From Plantibacter flavus (GTDB lineage Bacteria; Actinomycetota; Actinomycetes; Actinomycetales; Microbacteriaceae), in assembly GCF_900177615.1 (NCBI RefSeq), contig NZ_FXAP01000003.1, forward strand, positions 310,001-374,000: 64,000 nt of DNA, in the 5' to 3' direction. How positions within the stretch are numbered: position 1 is the stretch's first letter; every line of letters begins with the position of its first letter. Position numbers and translations under genes: made by a program. Below the pieces are notes generated by a model. It did not search any database. It had not been told where the DNA came from and was given only the letters and a program-made list of their open reading frames with translations. Shown one piece after another: positions 33,745-41,786 of the stretch.

Positions 33745-35241
33745 ATGAGCAGCCACCAGGGCATCGAAGGCCTCCCGAACAGCGGGGGCGGCAAGATCAT
33801 CGCCGTCCACCTCAACTACCCGTCGCGGGCGGCTCAGCGCGGCCGCACACCCGAGCACCCCTCGTACTTCCTCAAGCCGTGGTCCTCCGTCTCTGGCACG
33901 GGCGGCACCGTCGAGCGCCCGGCCGGCGCGGAACTGCTGGCCTTCGAGGGCGAGATCGCGATCATCATCGGCACCGCGGCCCGCCGCATCCGCGTCGAGG
34001 ATGCCTGGCAGCACGTCTCGGGCGTCACCGCGGCGAACGACTTCGGGCTCTACGACCTCCGCAGCGCCGACAAGGGGTCGAACCTGCGCTCGAAGGGCGG
34101 CGACGGCTACACGCCCCTCGGCCCATCCGTCATCCCCGCCGAGCAGATCGATCCTGCCGCCCTCCGCGTGCGCACCTGGGTCAACGGCGTCGTGGTCCAG
34201 GACGACACGAGCGACACGCTGCTCTTCCCCTTCGCCCAGCTCATCGCCGACCTCTCGCAGCTCGCGACGCTCGAGCCCGGCGACGTCATCCTCACCGGGA
34301 CACCCGCCGGCTCCTCCGTCGTCGTGCCCGGCGACGTCGTCGAGGTCGAGGTCGACGCGCCGAGCGCACCCGGCACCCCGACGAGCGGTCGACTCGTGAC
34401 GACGGTCGTCGAGGGCACCGAGCCCTTCGGCGGGTTCGGTGCGAAACCGGCCGTCGACGACCATCAGCGCATCGAGGCCTGGGGGGACGCTGCGGCGGCG
34501 GGTCTGCCTGCACCGGCTGAGCCTCCCACCGCTGCATCACCCGCCGAACCGCTCGACCCCGCGGTCGCCGAACAGCTCGCCTCGGTCTCGACGGCGACGC
34601 TCAGCGCCAAGCTCCGAGCCCGCGGGTACACCGAGGTCTTCGTCGAGGGTGTCCACGCCTCGCGCCCGGGCCCGCGCATGGTCGGCGTGGCCCGCACCCT
34701 CCGCTTCGTCGCCTACCGGCCCGACCTCTTCGCCGAGCGCGGCAACGGTTTCAACGCGCAGAAGCGCATCTTCGACACCGTCGAGTCCGGCGAGGTCATC
34801 GTGATCGAGGCACGCGGCGAGCGCGGCACGGGCACCGTCGGCGACGTCCTCGCGCTTCGGGCACAGCAGCGGGGAGCGGCCGGGGTCGTCACCGACGGCG
34901 GCATCCGCGATGCCGAGCAGGTCGCGGCGTTCGACCTGCCGACCTTCTCGCAGGGTCCGCATCCGTCCGTCCTCGGGCGCCGCCATGTGCCGTGGGAGAT
35001 CGACGTCGCGATCACGTGCGGCGGGGCGACCGTCCTGCCGGGCGACGTGATCGTGGGGGACGGTGACGGCGTCATCGCGATCCCCCGGGCGCTCGCCGCC
35101 GAGGTCGCCGCGGAGGCGGTCGTGCAGGAGGCGGAGGACGCCTGGATCGCCGAGCAGGTCCGTGGCGGTGCCGCGGTCGACGGCCTCTTCCCGCTGAACG
35201 CCGAGTGGCGGGCGCGATACGAGAGCGAGCAGGGACGATGA
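33745..35241 (+). CDS. hpaG: HpaG-like FAH isomerase fused to RraA-like domain
   Basis: 498 residues. Residues ~1-235 are a fumarylacetoacetate-hydrolase fold: LNYPSRAAQRGRTPEHPSYF, FEGEIAIIIGTAARR (metal Glu), VTAANDFGLYDLR, GGDGYTPLGPSV, ILTGTPAGSSVVVPGDVVEV. A Pro/Ala linker (~240-270) leads to an RraA/HMG-aldolase-like domain (~275-498) with VGVARTLRFV, GERGTGTVGDVLALRAQQRGAAGV and TDGGIRDAEQV. Enteric HpaG is a bifunctional decarboxylase-isomerase built of two FAH domains; here RraA, a family with oxaloacetate-decarboxylase activity, occupies the second place. Probable role: decarboxylation and isomerisation to 2-oxohept-4-ene-dioate. Confidence 0.85.
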   Translation: MSSHQGIEGLPNSGGGKIIAVHLNYPSRAAQRGRTPEHPSYFLKPWSSVSGTGGTVERPAGAELLAFEGEIAIIIGTAARRIRVEDAWQHVSGVTAANDFGLYDLRSADKGSNLRSKGGDGYTPLGPSVIPAEQIDPAALRVRTWVNGVVVQDDTSDTLLFPFAQLIADLSQLATLEPGDVILTGTPAGSSVVVPGDVVEVEVDAPSAPGTPTSGRLVTTVVEGTEPFGGFGAKPAVDDHQRIEAWGDAAAAGLPAPAEPPTAASPAEPLDPAVAEQLASVSTATLSAKLRARGYTEVFVEGVHASRPGPRMVGVARTLRFVAYRPDLFAERGNGFNAQKRIFDTVESGEVIVIEARGERGTGTVGDVLALRAQQRGAAGVVTDGGIRDAEQVAAFDLPTFSQGPHPSVLGRRHVPWEIDVAITCGGATVLPGDVIVGDGDGVIAIPRALAAEVAAEAVVQEAEDAWIAEQVRGGAAVDGLFPLNAEWRARYESEQGR

Positions 35242-35984
35242 GCGGCCCACACCCGACGACCGGGCAGGAGGCGTCGCTCAGCAAGTCCGAGCGCGCCTAC
35301 CGGTTCATCCGCGAGGCCATCGACGAGGGGCGCTTCGTCCCCGGGTACCGGCTGGTGCTCGGCCAGATCGCCGGCGAGCTCGACATCAGTGTCGTCCCGG
35401 TGCGCGAGGCGATCCGGCGGCTGGAGGCCGAGGGGCTCGTGACGTTCGAGCGCAACGTCGGCGCGCAGGTCGCGATGCTGCACGAGACCGAGTACCTCTT
35501 CACGATGCAGACGCTCGCCCTCGTCGAGGGAGCAGCGACCTCGATGAGCGCCGCCTACCTGACCGACGACCATCTGGCCCGCGCCCGCGAGATCAACGAG
35601 CGGATGCGCCGCACGCTCGACGACTTCGACCCGCACGCGTTCACGGCGCTGAACCTGGAGTTCCACACCGTCCTCTTCGAGGAGTGCCCGAACCCGCACG
35701 TCCTCGACCTCGTCCACCGCGGCTGGCGGCGGCTGAACGCGCTCCGCGACTCGACGTTCAGCTTCGTGCCCGGCCGCGCGCGCGAGTCGGTCGCCGAGCA
35801 CGACGGCATCCTCGAACTCATCGCCGCCGGCGCGCAGCCGCTCGAGATCGAGATCGCCGCCCGCGACCACCGCACCGCGACGCTCGACGCCATGCTCGCG
35901 TACCAGGCCGAGCACCAGCCGCCCACCACGGCCCGCCCGCCGTCGTCACCGCCGTCCACCACCGACCGGAGGAACCACCCATGA
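35238..35984 (+). CDS. GntR (FadR/VanR-type) regulator of the hpa cluster
   Basis: 248 residues. N-terminal winged helix SERAYRFIREAIDEGRFVPG, DISVVPVREAIRRLEAEGLV; C-terminal all-helical FCD domain with FTALNLEFHTVLFEECPNP and ESVAEHDGILELI (metal-site His residues). ATGA overlap with hpaG and 4-nt overlap with hpaE place it inside the operon it probably represses. Cognate sites are the GTATAC-centred palindromes at 32008 and 33706. The C-terminal ~20 residues are Pro-rich. Confidence 0.9.
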   Translation: MSGPHPTTGQEASLSKSERAYRFIREAIDEGRFVPGYRLVLGQIAGELDISVVPVREAIRRLEAEGLVTFERNVGAQVAMLHETEYLFTMQTLALVEGAATSMSAAYLTDDHLARAREINERMRRTLDDFDPHAFTALNLEFHTVLFEECPNPHVLDLVHRGWRRLNALRDSTFSFVPGRARESVAEHDGILELIAAGAQPLEIEIAARDHRTATLDAMLAYQAEHQPPTTARPPSSPPSTTDRRNHP

Positions 35985-37495
35985 CCCAGCACGTTCCGGC
36001 AGCGTTGCCCGACCGTATCCGGCACTACATCGACGGCGCGTTCGTCGACTCGGTCGACGGCGACACCTTCGACGTCCTCGACCCGGTGTCGAACGAGACC
36101 TACGTCCAGGCCGCCGCCGGCAAGCAGGCGGACATCGACCTCGCCGTCGCCGCAGCGAAGCGGGCCTTCGACGAGGGTCCGTGGCCGCGGCTCCTCCCCC
36201 GCGAGCGCAGCCGGATCCTGCACCGGGTCGCCGACGCCGTCGAAGCACAGGACGCCCGCCTCGCGGAGCTGGAGAGCTTCGACACCGGGCTGCCGATCAC
36301 GCAGGCGCTCGGTCAGGCGAAGCGCGCCGCCGAGAACTTCCGGTTCTTCGCCGACCTGATCGTCGCCCAGCACGACGACACCTACAAGGTGCCCGGGCGG
36401 CAGGTCAACTACGTCAACCGCAAGCCCATCGGCGTCGCGGGGCTCATCACGCCGTGGAACACGCCGTTCATGCTCGAGAGCTGGAAGCTCGCTCCGGCCC
36501 TCGCGACCGGGAACACGGTCGTCCTGAAGCCGGCGGAGTTCACCCCGCTCTCGGCGAGCCTGTGGGCGGACATCTTCCGCGACGCCGGCGTGCCCGACGG
36601 CGTGTTCAACCTCGTGAACGGGCTCGGCGAGGACGCCGGCGACGCCCTCGTGAAGCACCCGGACGTGCCACTCATCTCGTTCACCGGTGAGAGCAGCACC
36701 GGTCAGCTCATCTTCGCGAACGCCGCGCCGTTCCTGAAGGGGCTCTCGATGGAGCTCGGTGGCAAGTCGCCGGCCATCGTGTTCGCCGACGCCGACCTCG
36801 ACGACGCCCTCGACGCGACGGTGTTCGGGGTGTTCTCGTTGAACGGCGAGCGCTGCACCGCCGGCAGCCGCATCCTCGTCGAGCGGAGTGTCTACGACGA
36901 CTTCGTCGAGCGCTACGCCGAGCGGGCCCGCAACATCGTCGTCGGACACCCGAACGACCCGGCCACCGAGGTCGGCGCGCTCGTGCACCCGGAGCACTAC
37001 GAGAAGGTCATGGGGTACGTCGAGATCGGCAAGACCGAGGGCCGCCTCGTCGCCGGTGGCGGTCGCGCCGTGGGGTTCCCGACCGGCAACTACGTCGCGC
37101 CGACCGTCTTCGCCGATGTCCCGCCGAGCGCCCGCATCTTCCAGGAGGAGATCTTCGGCCCGGTCGTCGCCATCACCCCCTTCGACTCCGACGAGGAGGC
37201 GCTCGCACTCGCGAACGACACGAAGTACGGGCTCGCCGCCTACATCTGGACGAACGACCTCAAGCGGGCCCACACCTTCTCCCAGAACGTGCAGGCCGGG
37301 ATGGTGTGGCTGAACTCGAACAACGTGCGCGACCTCCGCACCCCGTTCGGCGGGGTGAAGGCCTCGGGGCTCGGGCACGAGGGCGGCTACCGCTCGATCG
37401 ACTTCTACACCGACCAGCAGGCGGTGCACATCACGCTGAACCAGGCGCACTCCCCACGCTTCGGGACCGGCGGGCCACTGCAGGCCGCGCACTGA
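35981..37495 (+). CDS. hpaE: 5-carboxymethyl-2-hydroxymuconate semialdehyde dehydrogenase
   Basis: NAD-dependent aldehyde dehydrogenase oxidising the ring-cleavage semialdehyde. 504 residues, family length. Motifs in order: ITPWNTPFMLESWKLAPALA (cofactor), FTGESSTGQ, MELGGKSPAIVF with the general-base Glu, NGERCTAGSRILVE with catalytic Cys near residue 298, and EEIFGPVVAITPFD. Start follows GGAGGA by about 8 nt. The neighbouring extradiol dioxygenase and hydratase define the substrate. Confidence 0.93.
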   Translation: MTQHVPAALPDRIRHYIDGAFVDSVDGDTFDVLDPVSNETYVQAAAGKQADIDLAVAAAKRAFDEGPWPRLLPRERSRILHRVADAVEAQDARLAELESFDTGLPITQALGQAKRAAENFRFFADLIVAQHDDTYKVPGRQVNYVNRKPIGVAGLITPWNTPFMLESWKLAPALATGNTVVLKPAEFTPLSASLWADIFRDAGVPDGVFNLVNGLGEDAGDALVKHPDVPLISFTGESSTGQLIFANAAPFLKGLSMELGGKSPAIVFADADLDDALDATVFGVFSLNGERCTAGSRILVERSVYDDFVERYAERARNIVVGHPNDPATEVGALVHPEHYEKVMGYVEIGKTEGRLVAGGGRAVGFPTGNYVAPTVFADVPPSARIFQEEIFGPVVAITPFDSDEEALALANDTKYGLAAYIWTNDLKRAHTFSQNVQAGMVWLNSNNVRDLRTPFGGVKASGLGHEGGYRSIDFYTDQQAVHITLNQAHSPRFGTGGPLQAAH

Positions 37496-37549
37496 CCGCT
37501 CCCGGTCGACCTCCACCCCAGCAACCGAGATCAGCAAGGACGCAGATCA

Positions 37550-38689
37550 ATGTCGAACCCCATCACCCCGTCGTCGGCCGAGCCCGTCGTGACCGCCTCC
37601 GACCCGATCCCCGTGCCGGTGAACCGCATCCCGACGCCCGCCGCCACCCCGCCGGACATCCTCCGCTGCGCGTACATGGAGATCGTCGTCACGGATCTCG
37701 CCGCGAGCCGGAAGTTCTACGTCGACGTCCTCGACCTCGTCGTCACGGAGGAGGACGAGCACACCGTCTACCTGCGGAGCTTCGAGGAGTTCATCCATCA
37801 CAACCTCGTACTGCGGCAGGGGCCGGTGGCGGCGATCGCGGCGTTCAGCTACCGGGTGCGGAGCCCTGAGGACCTCGACCGCGCGGTCGCCTTCTACACG
37901 GAGCTCGGGTGCCGGGTGGAGCGTCGCGCCGAGGGGTATGTGAAGGGCATCGGCGACTCGGTGCGCGTCGAGGATCCGCTCGGGTTCCCCGTCGAGTTCT
38001 TCTACGACGTGGAGCACGTCGAGCGGTTGGCGTGGCGCTACGACCTGTACACGCCGGGCGCGCTCGTGCGGCTCGACCACTTCAACCAGGTGACGCCCGA
38101 CGTGCCGCGCGCGGTCGCGCACATGGAGGACCTCGGGTTCCGGGTCACGGAGGACATCCAGGACGAGGCCGGGACGACGTACGCGGCGTGGATGCGCCGG
38201 AAGCCGACGGTGCACGACACCGCGATGACGGGTGGTGACGGACCGCGCATGCACCACGTGGCGTTCGCGACGCACGAGAAGCACAACATCATCGCGATCT
38301 GCGACAAGCTCGGCGCGCTGCGGATGTCGGACGTCATCGAGCGTGGCCCCGGCCGGCACGGCGTCTCGAACGCGTTCTACCTGTACATCCGCGACCCCGA
38401 CGGCCACCGGATCGAGATCTACACCCAGGACTACTACACGGGCGACCCCGACAACCCGGTGGTCACGTGGGACGTGCACGACAACCAGCGGCGCGACTGG
38501 TGGGGCAACGCCGTCGTGCCGAGTTGGTACACGGACGCGTCGCTCGTGCTCGACCTCGACGGTGAGCCGAAGCCGGTGGTCTCCCGGACCGACGACTCCG
38601 AGCTCGAGGTCACCATCGGTGCCGACGGCTTCTCCTACACCCGCAAGGGCGACGACGCGCAGGGCTTCAAGCTCGGCAACACGCTCTAG
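37550..38689 (+). CDS. hpaD: 3,4-dihydroxyphenylacetate 2,3-dioxygenase
   Basis: Extradiol (meta) ring cleavage of homoprotocatechuate. 379 residues in the two-domain VOC fold of the Brevibacterium fuscum/Arthrobacter type. Metal ligands are visible as VRLDHFNQVT (first His), MHHVAFATHEKHN (second His) and GHRIEIYTQDYY (Glu). An N-terminal ~38-residue Pro-rich stretch precedes the first domain. Last gene of the cluster, 54 nt after hpaE and followed by a strong hairpin. Confidence 0.94.
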   Translation: MSNPITPSSAEPVVTASDPIPVPVNRIPTPAATPPDILRCAYMEIVVTDLAASRKFYVDVLDLVVTEEDEHTVYLRSFEEFIHHNLVLRQGPVAAIAAFSYRVRSPEDLDRAVAFYTELGCRVERRAEGYVKGIGDSVRVEDPLGFPVEFFYDVEHVERLAWRYDLYTPGALVRLDHFNQVTPDVPRAVAHMEDLGFRVTEDIQDEAGTTYAAWMRRKPTVHDTAMTGGDGPRMHHVAFATHEKHNIIAICDKLGALRMSDVIERGPGRHGVSNAFYLYIRDPDGHRIEIYTQDYYTGDPDNPVVTWDVHDNQRRDWWGNAVVPSWYTDASLVLDLDGEPKPVVSRTDDSELEVTIGADGFSYTRKGDDAQGFKLGNTL

Positions 38690-38695
38690 GCCTCG

Positions 38696-38755
38696 GTTCG
38701 TTCGCCCATCTTTGGGCGACGCAGCGTTCGCTCGCCCAAAGATGGGCGAATGAAC
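38696..38755. terminator. 24-bp inverted repeat after hpaD
   Basis: Arms 38696-38719 and 38732-38755 (containing TTCGCCCATCTTTGGGCGA) pair with one mismatch around a 12-nt loop, just downstream of the hpaD stop. Each arm also contains its own short palindrome CGCCCA...TGGGCG. Terminates the hpa operon. Confidence 0.75.
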
Positions 38756-38789
38756 GGGGCCGGTCGCACCACTTCCCTATGCTGGCTGG

Positions 38790-39953
38790 ATGATGAGCCC
38801 GGTCGGCTACACCTCGTTCACCGGATCCGCACCCGACGGCGTGTGGGGTGAGGTCACGCAGCTGTTCGTCGCGGCGTTCACCGCCGAGCCCTACAACGAG
38901 GATGCGATCGACCTCGCGACCATCCGGCAGTGGGGCCCTGAGCATCTCGGGCACCGCGGCGGACGCCTCGTCATCGCCACGGTCGACGGCCGGATCGTGG
39001 GCTTCGCGCTCGCCCACGGCCTCGACGCCGACCCGGCCTGGCTCGGCATCCTGGCGCAGCTGGCCGACTCCAGCAGCACGGCTGCGGACGCCATCGCGCG
39101 TCCGGCGGACGCCGTCGTGGTCCACGAACTCGCCGTCTCGGAGGACCAGCGCGGACGTGGGATCGCCCGCGGCTGCCTGGCCGCCGTCCTGCAGGACCGC
39201 TCCGAGACGCAGACGGTCATCGGCGTCTACGAGCGCGCGACCGAGGCGGCAGCGATGTACCGCAGCTGGGGACTCAGCGAGCTCGGCCGTGTACCGATGC
39301 CCGGCGACGCGGTCGCCCTCCGCGTCCTGACCGCACCCACGACCGAGCTGGTTGCGCGCCTGCGACCCACCAACCCCGAGTCGGCACGGATGACCCGGCG
39401 GACGCTCTGGCTCAGCCCCTGGGAGTGGGACTGTTGCGGCGGTCCGTTGGAAACCGGCCAACGGGTGACCTTCTCGGTCTGGCCCGTCGACGATGGACAG
39501 CGGACCTGGCTGACCGAGGCGATCGGTGCGGACCTCACCGCTCAGATCGACGGTGTTGAGATGCACCACGAGGAGGGCCCCGCCCCGGAGCGACTGACGG
39601 GCAGGCTGGCGAAGCTGTCGAGGGTGTCGATGCCGTCCCGCTTGGTGCGCACGAAACGTCCCCCGTTACCGCAGGGAGTCGCCCGGGCCGCACTGCGCCC
39701 GGTCGGCCCGCCGGGGAGCGGCGTGTTCATCGGCTCGCGCCCGTCCGAGTACGTCACGCATCACGAGCCGGTCCCCGGACTCCCGGTCGTGAGCTTCGCA
39801 CCACGGATCCCGCCGGAATCGGAGTTCGAGAACGCCGACGTCCGAGCAGCGGCTCAAGCGGCGGTCGAGGCCCGAGAACTCGACACGGCTACGAGCGAGG
39901 TCGAACTCCGACTCGTCGGCTACCTCGTCGAACTCGACGTCGACGTCGACTGA
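38790..39953 (+). CDS. GNAT acetyltransferase fused to DUF6578-like domain
   Basis: 387 residues. The N-terminal ~185 are a GNAT fold: LVIATVDGRIVGFALAHGLD, VVVHELAVSEDQRGRGIARG (acetyl-CoA loop with RGRGIA), then VIGVYERATEAAAMYRSWGL. From ~200 a separate domain begins with RRTLWLSPWEWDCCGGPLE and VTFSVWPV, like the DUF6578 proteins that usually stand alone. Substrate unknown. ATG 38790 is directly followed by a second ATG codon. Confidence 0.7.
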   Translation: MMSPVGYTSFTGSAPDGVWGEVTQLFVAAFTAEPYNEDAIDLATIRQWGPEHLGHRGGRLVIATVDGRIVGFALAHGLDADPAWLGILAQLADSSSTAADAIARPADAVVVHELAVSEDQRGRGIARGCLAAVLQDRSETQTVIGVYERATEAAAMYRSWGLSELGRVPMPGDAVALRVLTAPTTELVARLRPTNPESARMTRRTLWLSPWEWDCCGGPLETGQRVTFSVWPVDDGQRTWLTEAIGADLTAQIDGVEMHHEEGPAPERLTGRLAKLSRVSMPSRLVRTKRPPLPQGVARAALRPVGPPGSGVFIGSRPSEYVTHHEPVPGLPVVSFAPRIPPESEFENADVRAAAQAAVEARELDTATSEVELRLVGYLVELDVDVD

Positions 39954-39969
39954 GCCGGACCCGAGAGGT

Positions 39970-40566
39970 TCAGCCCGCTCGGCGGAGTCCCCGCAGCGTC
40001 GCGTCGATCAGGCGTTCGGCGCGCTCCGGTGTCATCCGGTTCGATTGCTCCGCCGCTCGCGCGACCGCGATGCCGTCGAGCACCGCGAGCAGGAGTGCCG
40101 CATCGTCCGCGGCCAGGCCGTCGTCGGGGAACGCGGCGACCAGCAGCCGCAGGAGGACCTCCTCGGTGCGGGCCCAGTCAGCGGCGTGGATCACGCGCAC
40201 CTCGGTCTCCGTGCTCGCCCGCGCGGCGAAGGCGACCCAGACGATCCCGTCGGTCAGGTCATCACCCTCGACGCAGGCGATCTCACGACAGAAGATCCGA
40301 AGTCGTTCCTCCTCGGAGTTCACCGCCTCGAGCCGCGCTGCGACGCGCCGACGGAACCGCTCGTTGACCTCGGTCATCGCCGCGACGACGAGTCGGTCCT
40401 TCGTCGGGAAGTGATGCTGGACCGCGCCGACGGAGACACCGGCCTCGCTCGCGACCGTGCGGATCGTCAGCGCATCGGCTCCGCGCGACGCCATGATCCG
40501 CAGCAGTGCATCGAGGATCCGATCCCTGTTCGTGTCCTGCTCGGTCATCGCCTCCGCTTTCGCCAT
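39970..40566 (-). CDS. TetR-family regulator
   Basis: 198 residues from ATG at 40566 (or 192 from 40548, where GGAGG is very close to the ATG). HTH: DRILDALLRIMASRGADAL, TIRTVASEAGVSVGAVQHHFPTKDRLV. C-terminal ligand domain like TetR_C_6 (IVWVAFAARASTETEVRVIHA). Divergent from the DUF418 gene; a 16-bp palindrome at the promoter is its probable site. Confidence 0.9.
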   Translation of the reverse strand: MAKAEAMTEQDTNRDRILDALLRIMASRGADALTIRTVASEAGVSVGAVQHHFPTKDRLVVAAMTEVNERFRRRVAARLEAVNSEEERLRIFCREIACVEGDDLTDGIVWVAFAARASTETEVRVIHAADWARTEEVLLRLLVAAFPDDGLAADDAALLLAVLDGIAVARAAEQSNRMTPERAERLIDATLRGLRRAG

Positions 40567-40594
40567 CGCCCACTCGACAGGGTACGGTCTTCCC

Positions 40595-41782
40595 ATGACC
40601 AATACGATCGTATTGCCGCCGGCTTCCCATCGCATCGCCGCACTCGACGTGGTCCGCGGACTCGCGATCCTCGGCACGCTCGGCACCAACATCTGGGTGT
40701 TCTCGCACCCCTGGGGTCTGCTCGGGATGCTCTCGGCCCCGGTGACGCCGGAGACCGGCCCCGCGGCGGGCACGATCCAGCTCGCCCTCATGGCGCTCAC
40801 GCAGGGCAAGTTCCTCGCCCTCCTGACCCTGATGTTCGGCGCGGGACTCGCGATCCAGCACGCCACTGCACGCCGACGCGAGCAGCGCTGGCCGGGCCGG
40901 TACCTGTGGCGCGCCACCCTGCTCCTCATCGACGGTGCCGTGAACTACGTCCTCATCGCGGAGTTCGACGTCCTCATGGGCTATGCGGTGACCGGCGCCA
41001 TCGTCGCCTGGCTCCTGCTCACCAGGCCCCGCGCCCAGCGCGCCATGATCGCCGTCTTCGGCGCACTGCACGTCCTCCTCATCAGCGCGATCGTCGCGTT
41101 CATCGCCACGACGCCGGCGGTGTCGGGCGACCTCCCGCTCCCCGCCGGACCGAGCCCGTACGCCGCTGAATCGTTCCTCGGCCTGGCGGTCTTCCGGCTC
41201 GACAACGTGGGGGTCTTCCGCGCGGAGCCCGTCCTGATCGGATTCCTCACGCTCGCGATGTTCCTCGCCGGCGCGCACCTCTTCCAGGCCGGTGTCTTCG
41301 GTGAGACCGGTGGTCGACTCCGACGCCGCCTGATGATCATCGGTGCCTGCGCGCTGCCGATCGACCTGCTGCTGGGGATCGCCGGAGGCACCGCGGGACT
41401 CCTCGCCGAACGCTACCTGGCCGCGCCCCTCGTGGCGCTCGGCATCCTCGGCGCCACCGTCGAGCTCTGTCGCCGCTTCGGCACCGGCGGCTGGATCGCC
41501 TCGCGTCTGCGCGAGCTCGGCAAGGTCGCCTTGAGCGCCTACCTGCTCCAAAACCTCCTCGGCGGCGCGCTCTTCTACGGCTGGGGCTTCGGCCTCGCCG
41601 AACTCACCGCTCCGTGGCGTGTCCCGGTCACCGTCGCCGCGTTCGTCGTCATCGCCGCACTCGTGACCGGCTTCGCCCACTTCTGGCTCCGGCGGTTCGC
41701 GCTCGGCCCCGTCGAGTGGCTCTGGAAACGCGGCGCGGAGCTCGGGACGAAGCAGCCGGAGGGCCGACCCTCGCTACGGTGA
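40595..41782 (+). CDS. DUF418 membrane protein
   Basis: 395 residues with about nine to ten hydrophobic segments; DUF418 markers include RIAALDVVRGLAILGTLGTN at the start and the C-terminal domain with LRELGKVALSAYLLQNLLGG and APWRVPVTVAAFVVI. Function unknown; thought to belong with acyltransferase-like membrane proteins. A TetR-type palindrome overlaps codons 2-7, so either repression blocks at the start codon or the message is leaderless. Followed after 4 nt by the epoxide-hydrolase fusion gene, so co-transcribed. Confidence 0.85.
   Translation: MTNTIVLPPASHRIAALDVVRGLAILGTLGTNIWVFSHPWGLLGMLSAPVTPETGPAAGTIQLALMALTQGKFLALLTLMFGAGLAIQHATARRREQRWPGRYLWRATLLLIDGAVNYVLIAEFDVLMGYAVTGAIVAWLLLTRPRAQRAMIAVFGALHVLLISAIVAFIATTPAVSGDLPLPAGPSPYAAESFLGLAVFRLDNVGVFRAEPVLIGFLTLAMFLAGAHLFQAGVFGETGGRLRRRLMIIGACALPIDLLLGIAGGTAGLLAERYLAAPLVALGILGATVELCRRFGTGGWIASRLRELGKVALSAYLLQNLLGGALFYGWGFGLAELTAPWRVPVTVAAFVVIAALVTGFAHFWLRRFALGPVEWLWKRGAELGTKQPEGRPSLR
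40600..40615. promoter_or_regulatory. 16-bp perfect palindrome, TetR operator candidate
   Basis: CAATACGATCGTATTG is a perfect palindrome located inside the first codons of the DUF418 gene and 34 nt from the divergent tetR start. TetR operators are commonly such 14-20 bp palindromes. Confidence 0.65.
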
Positions 41783-41786
41783 GACC

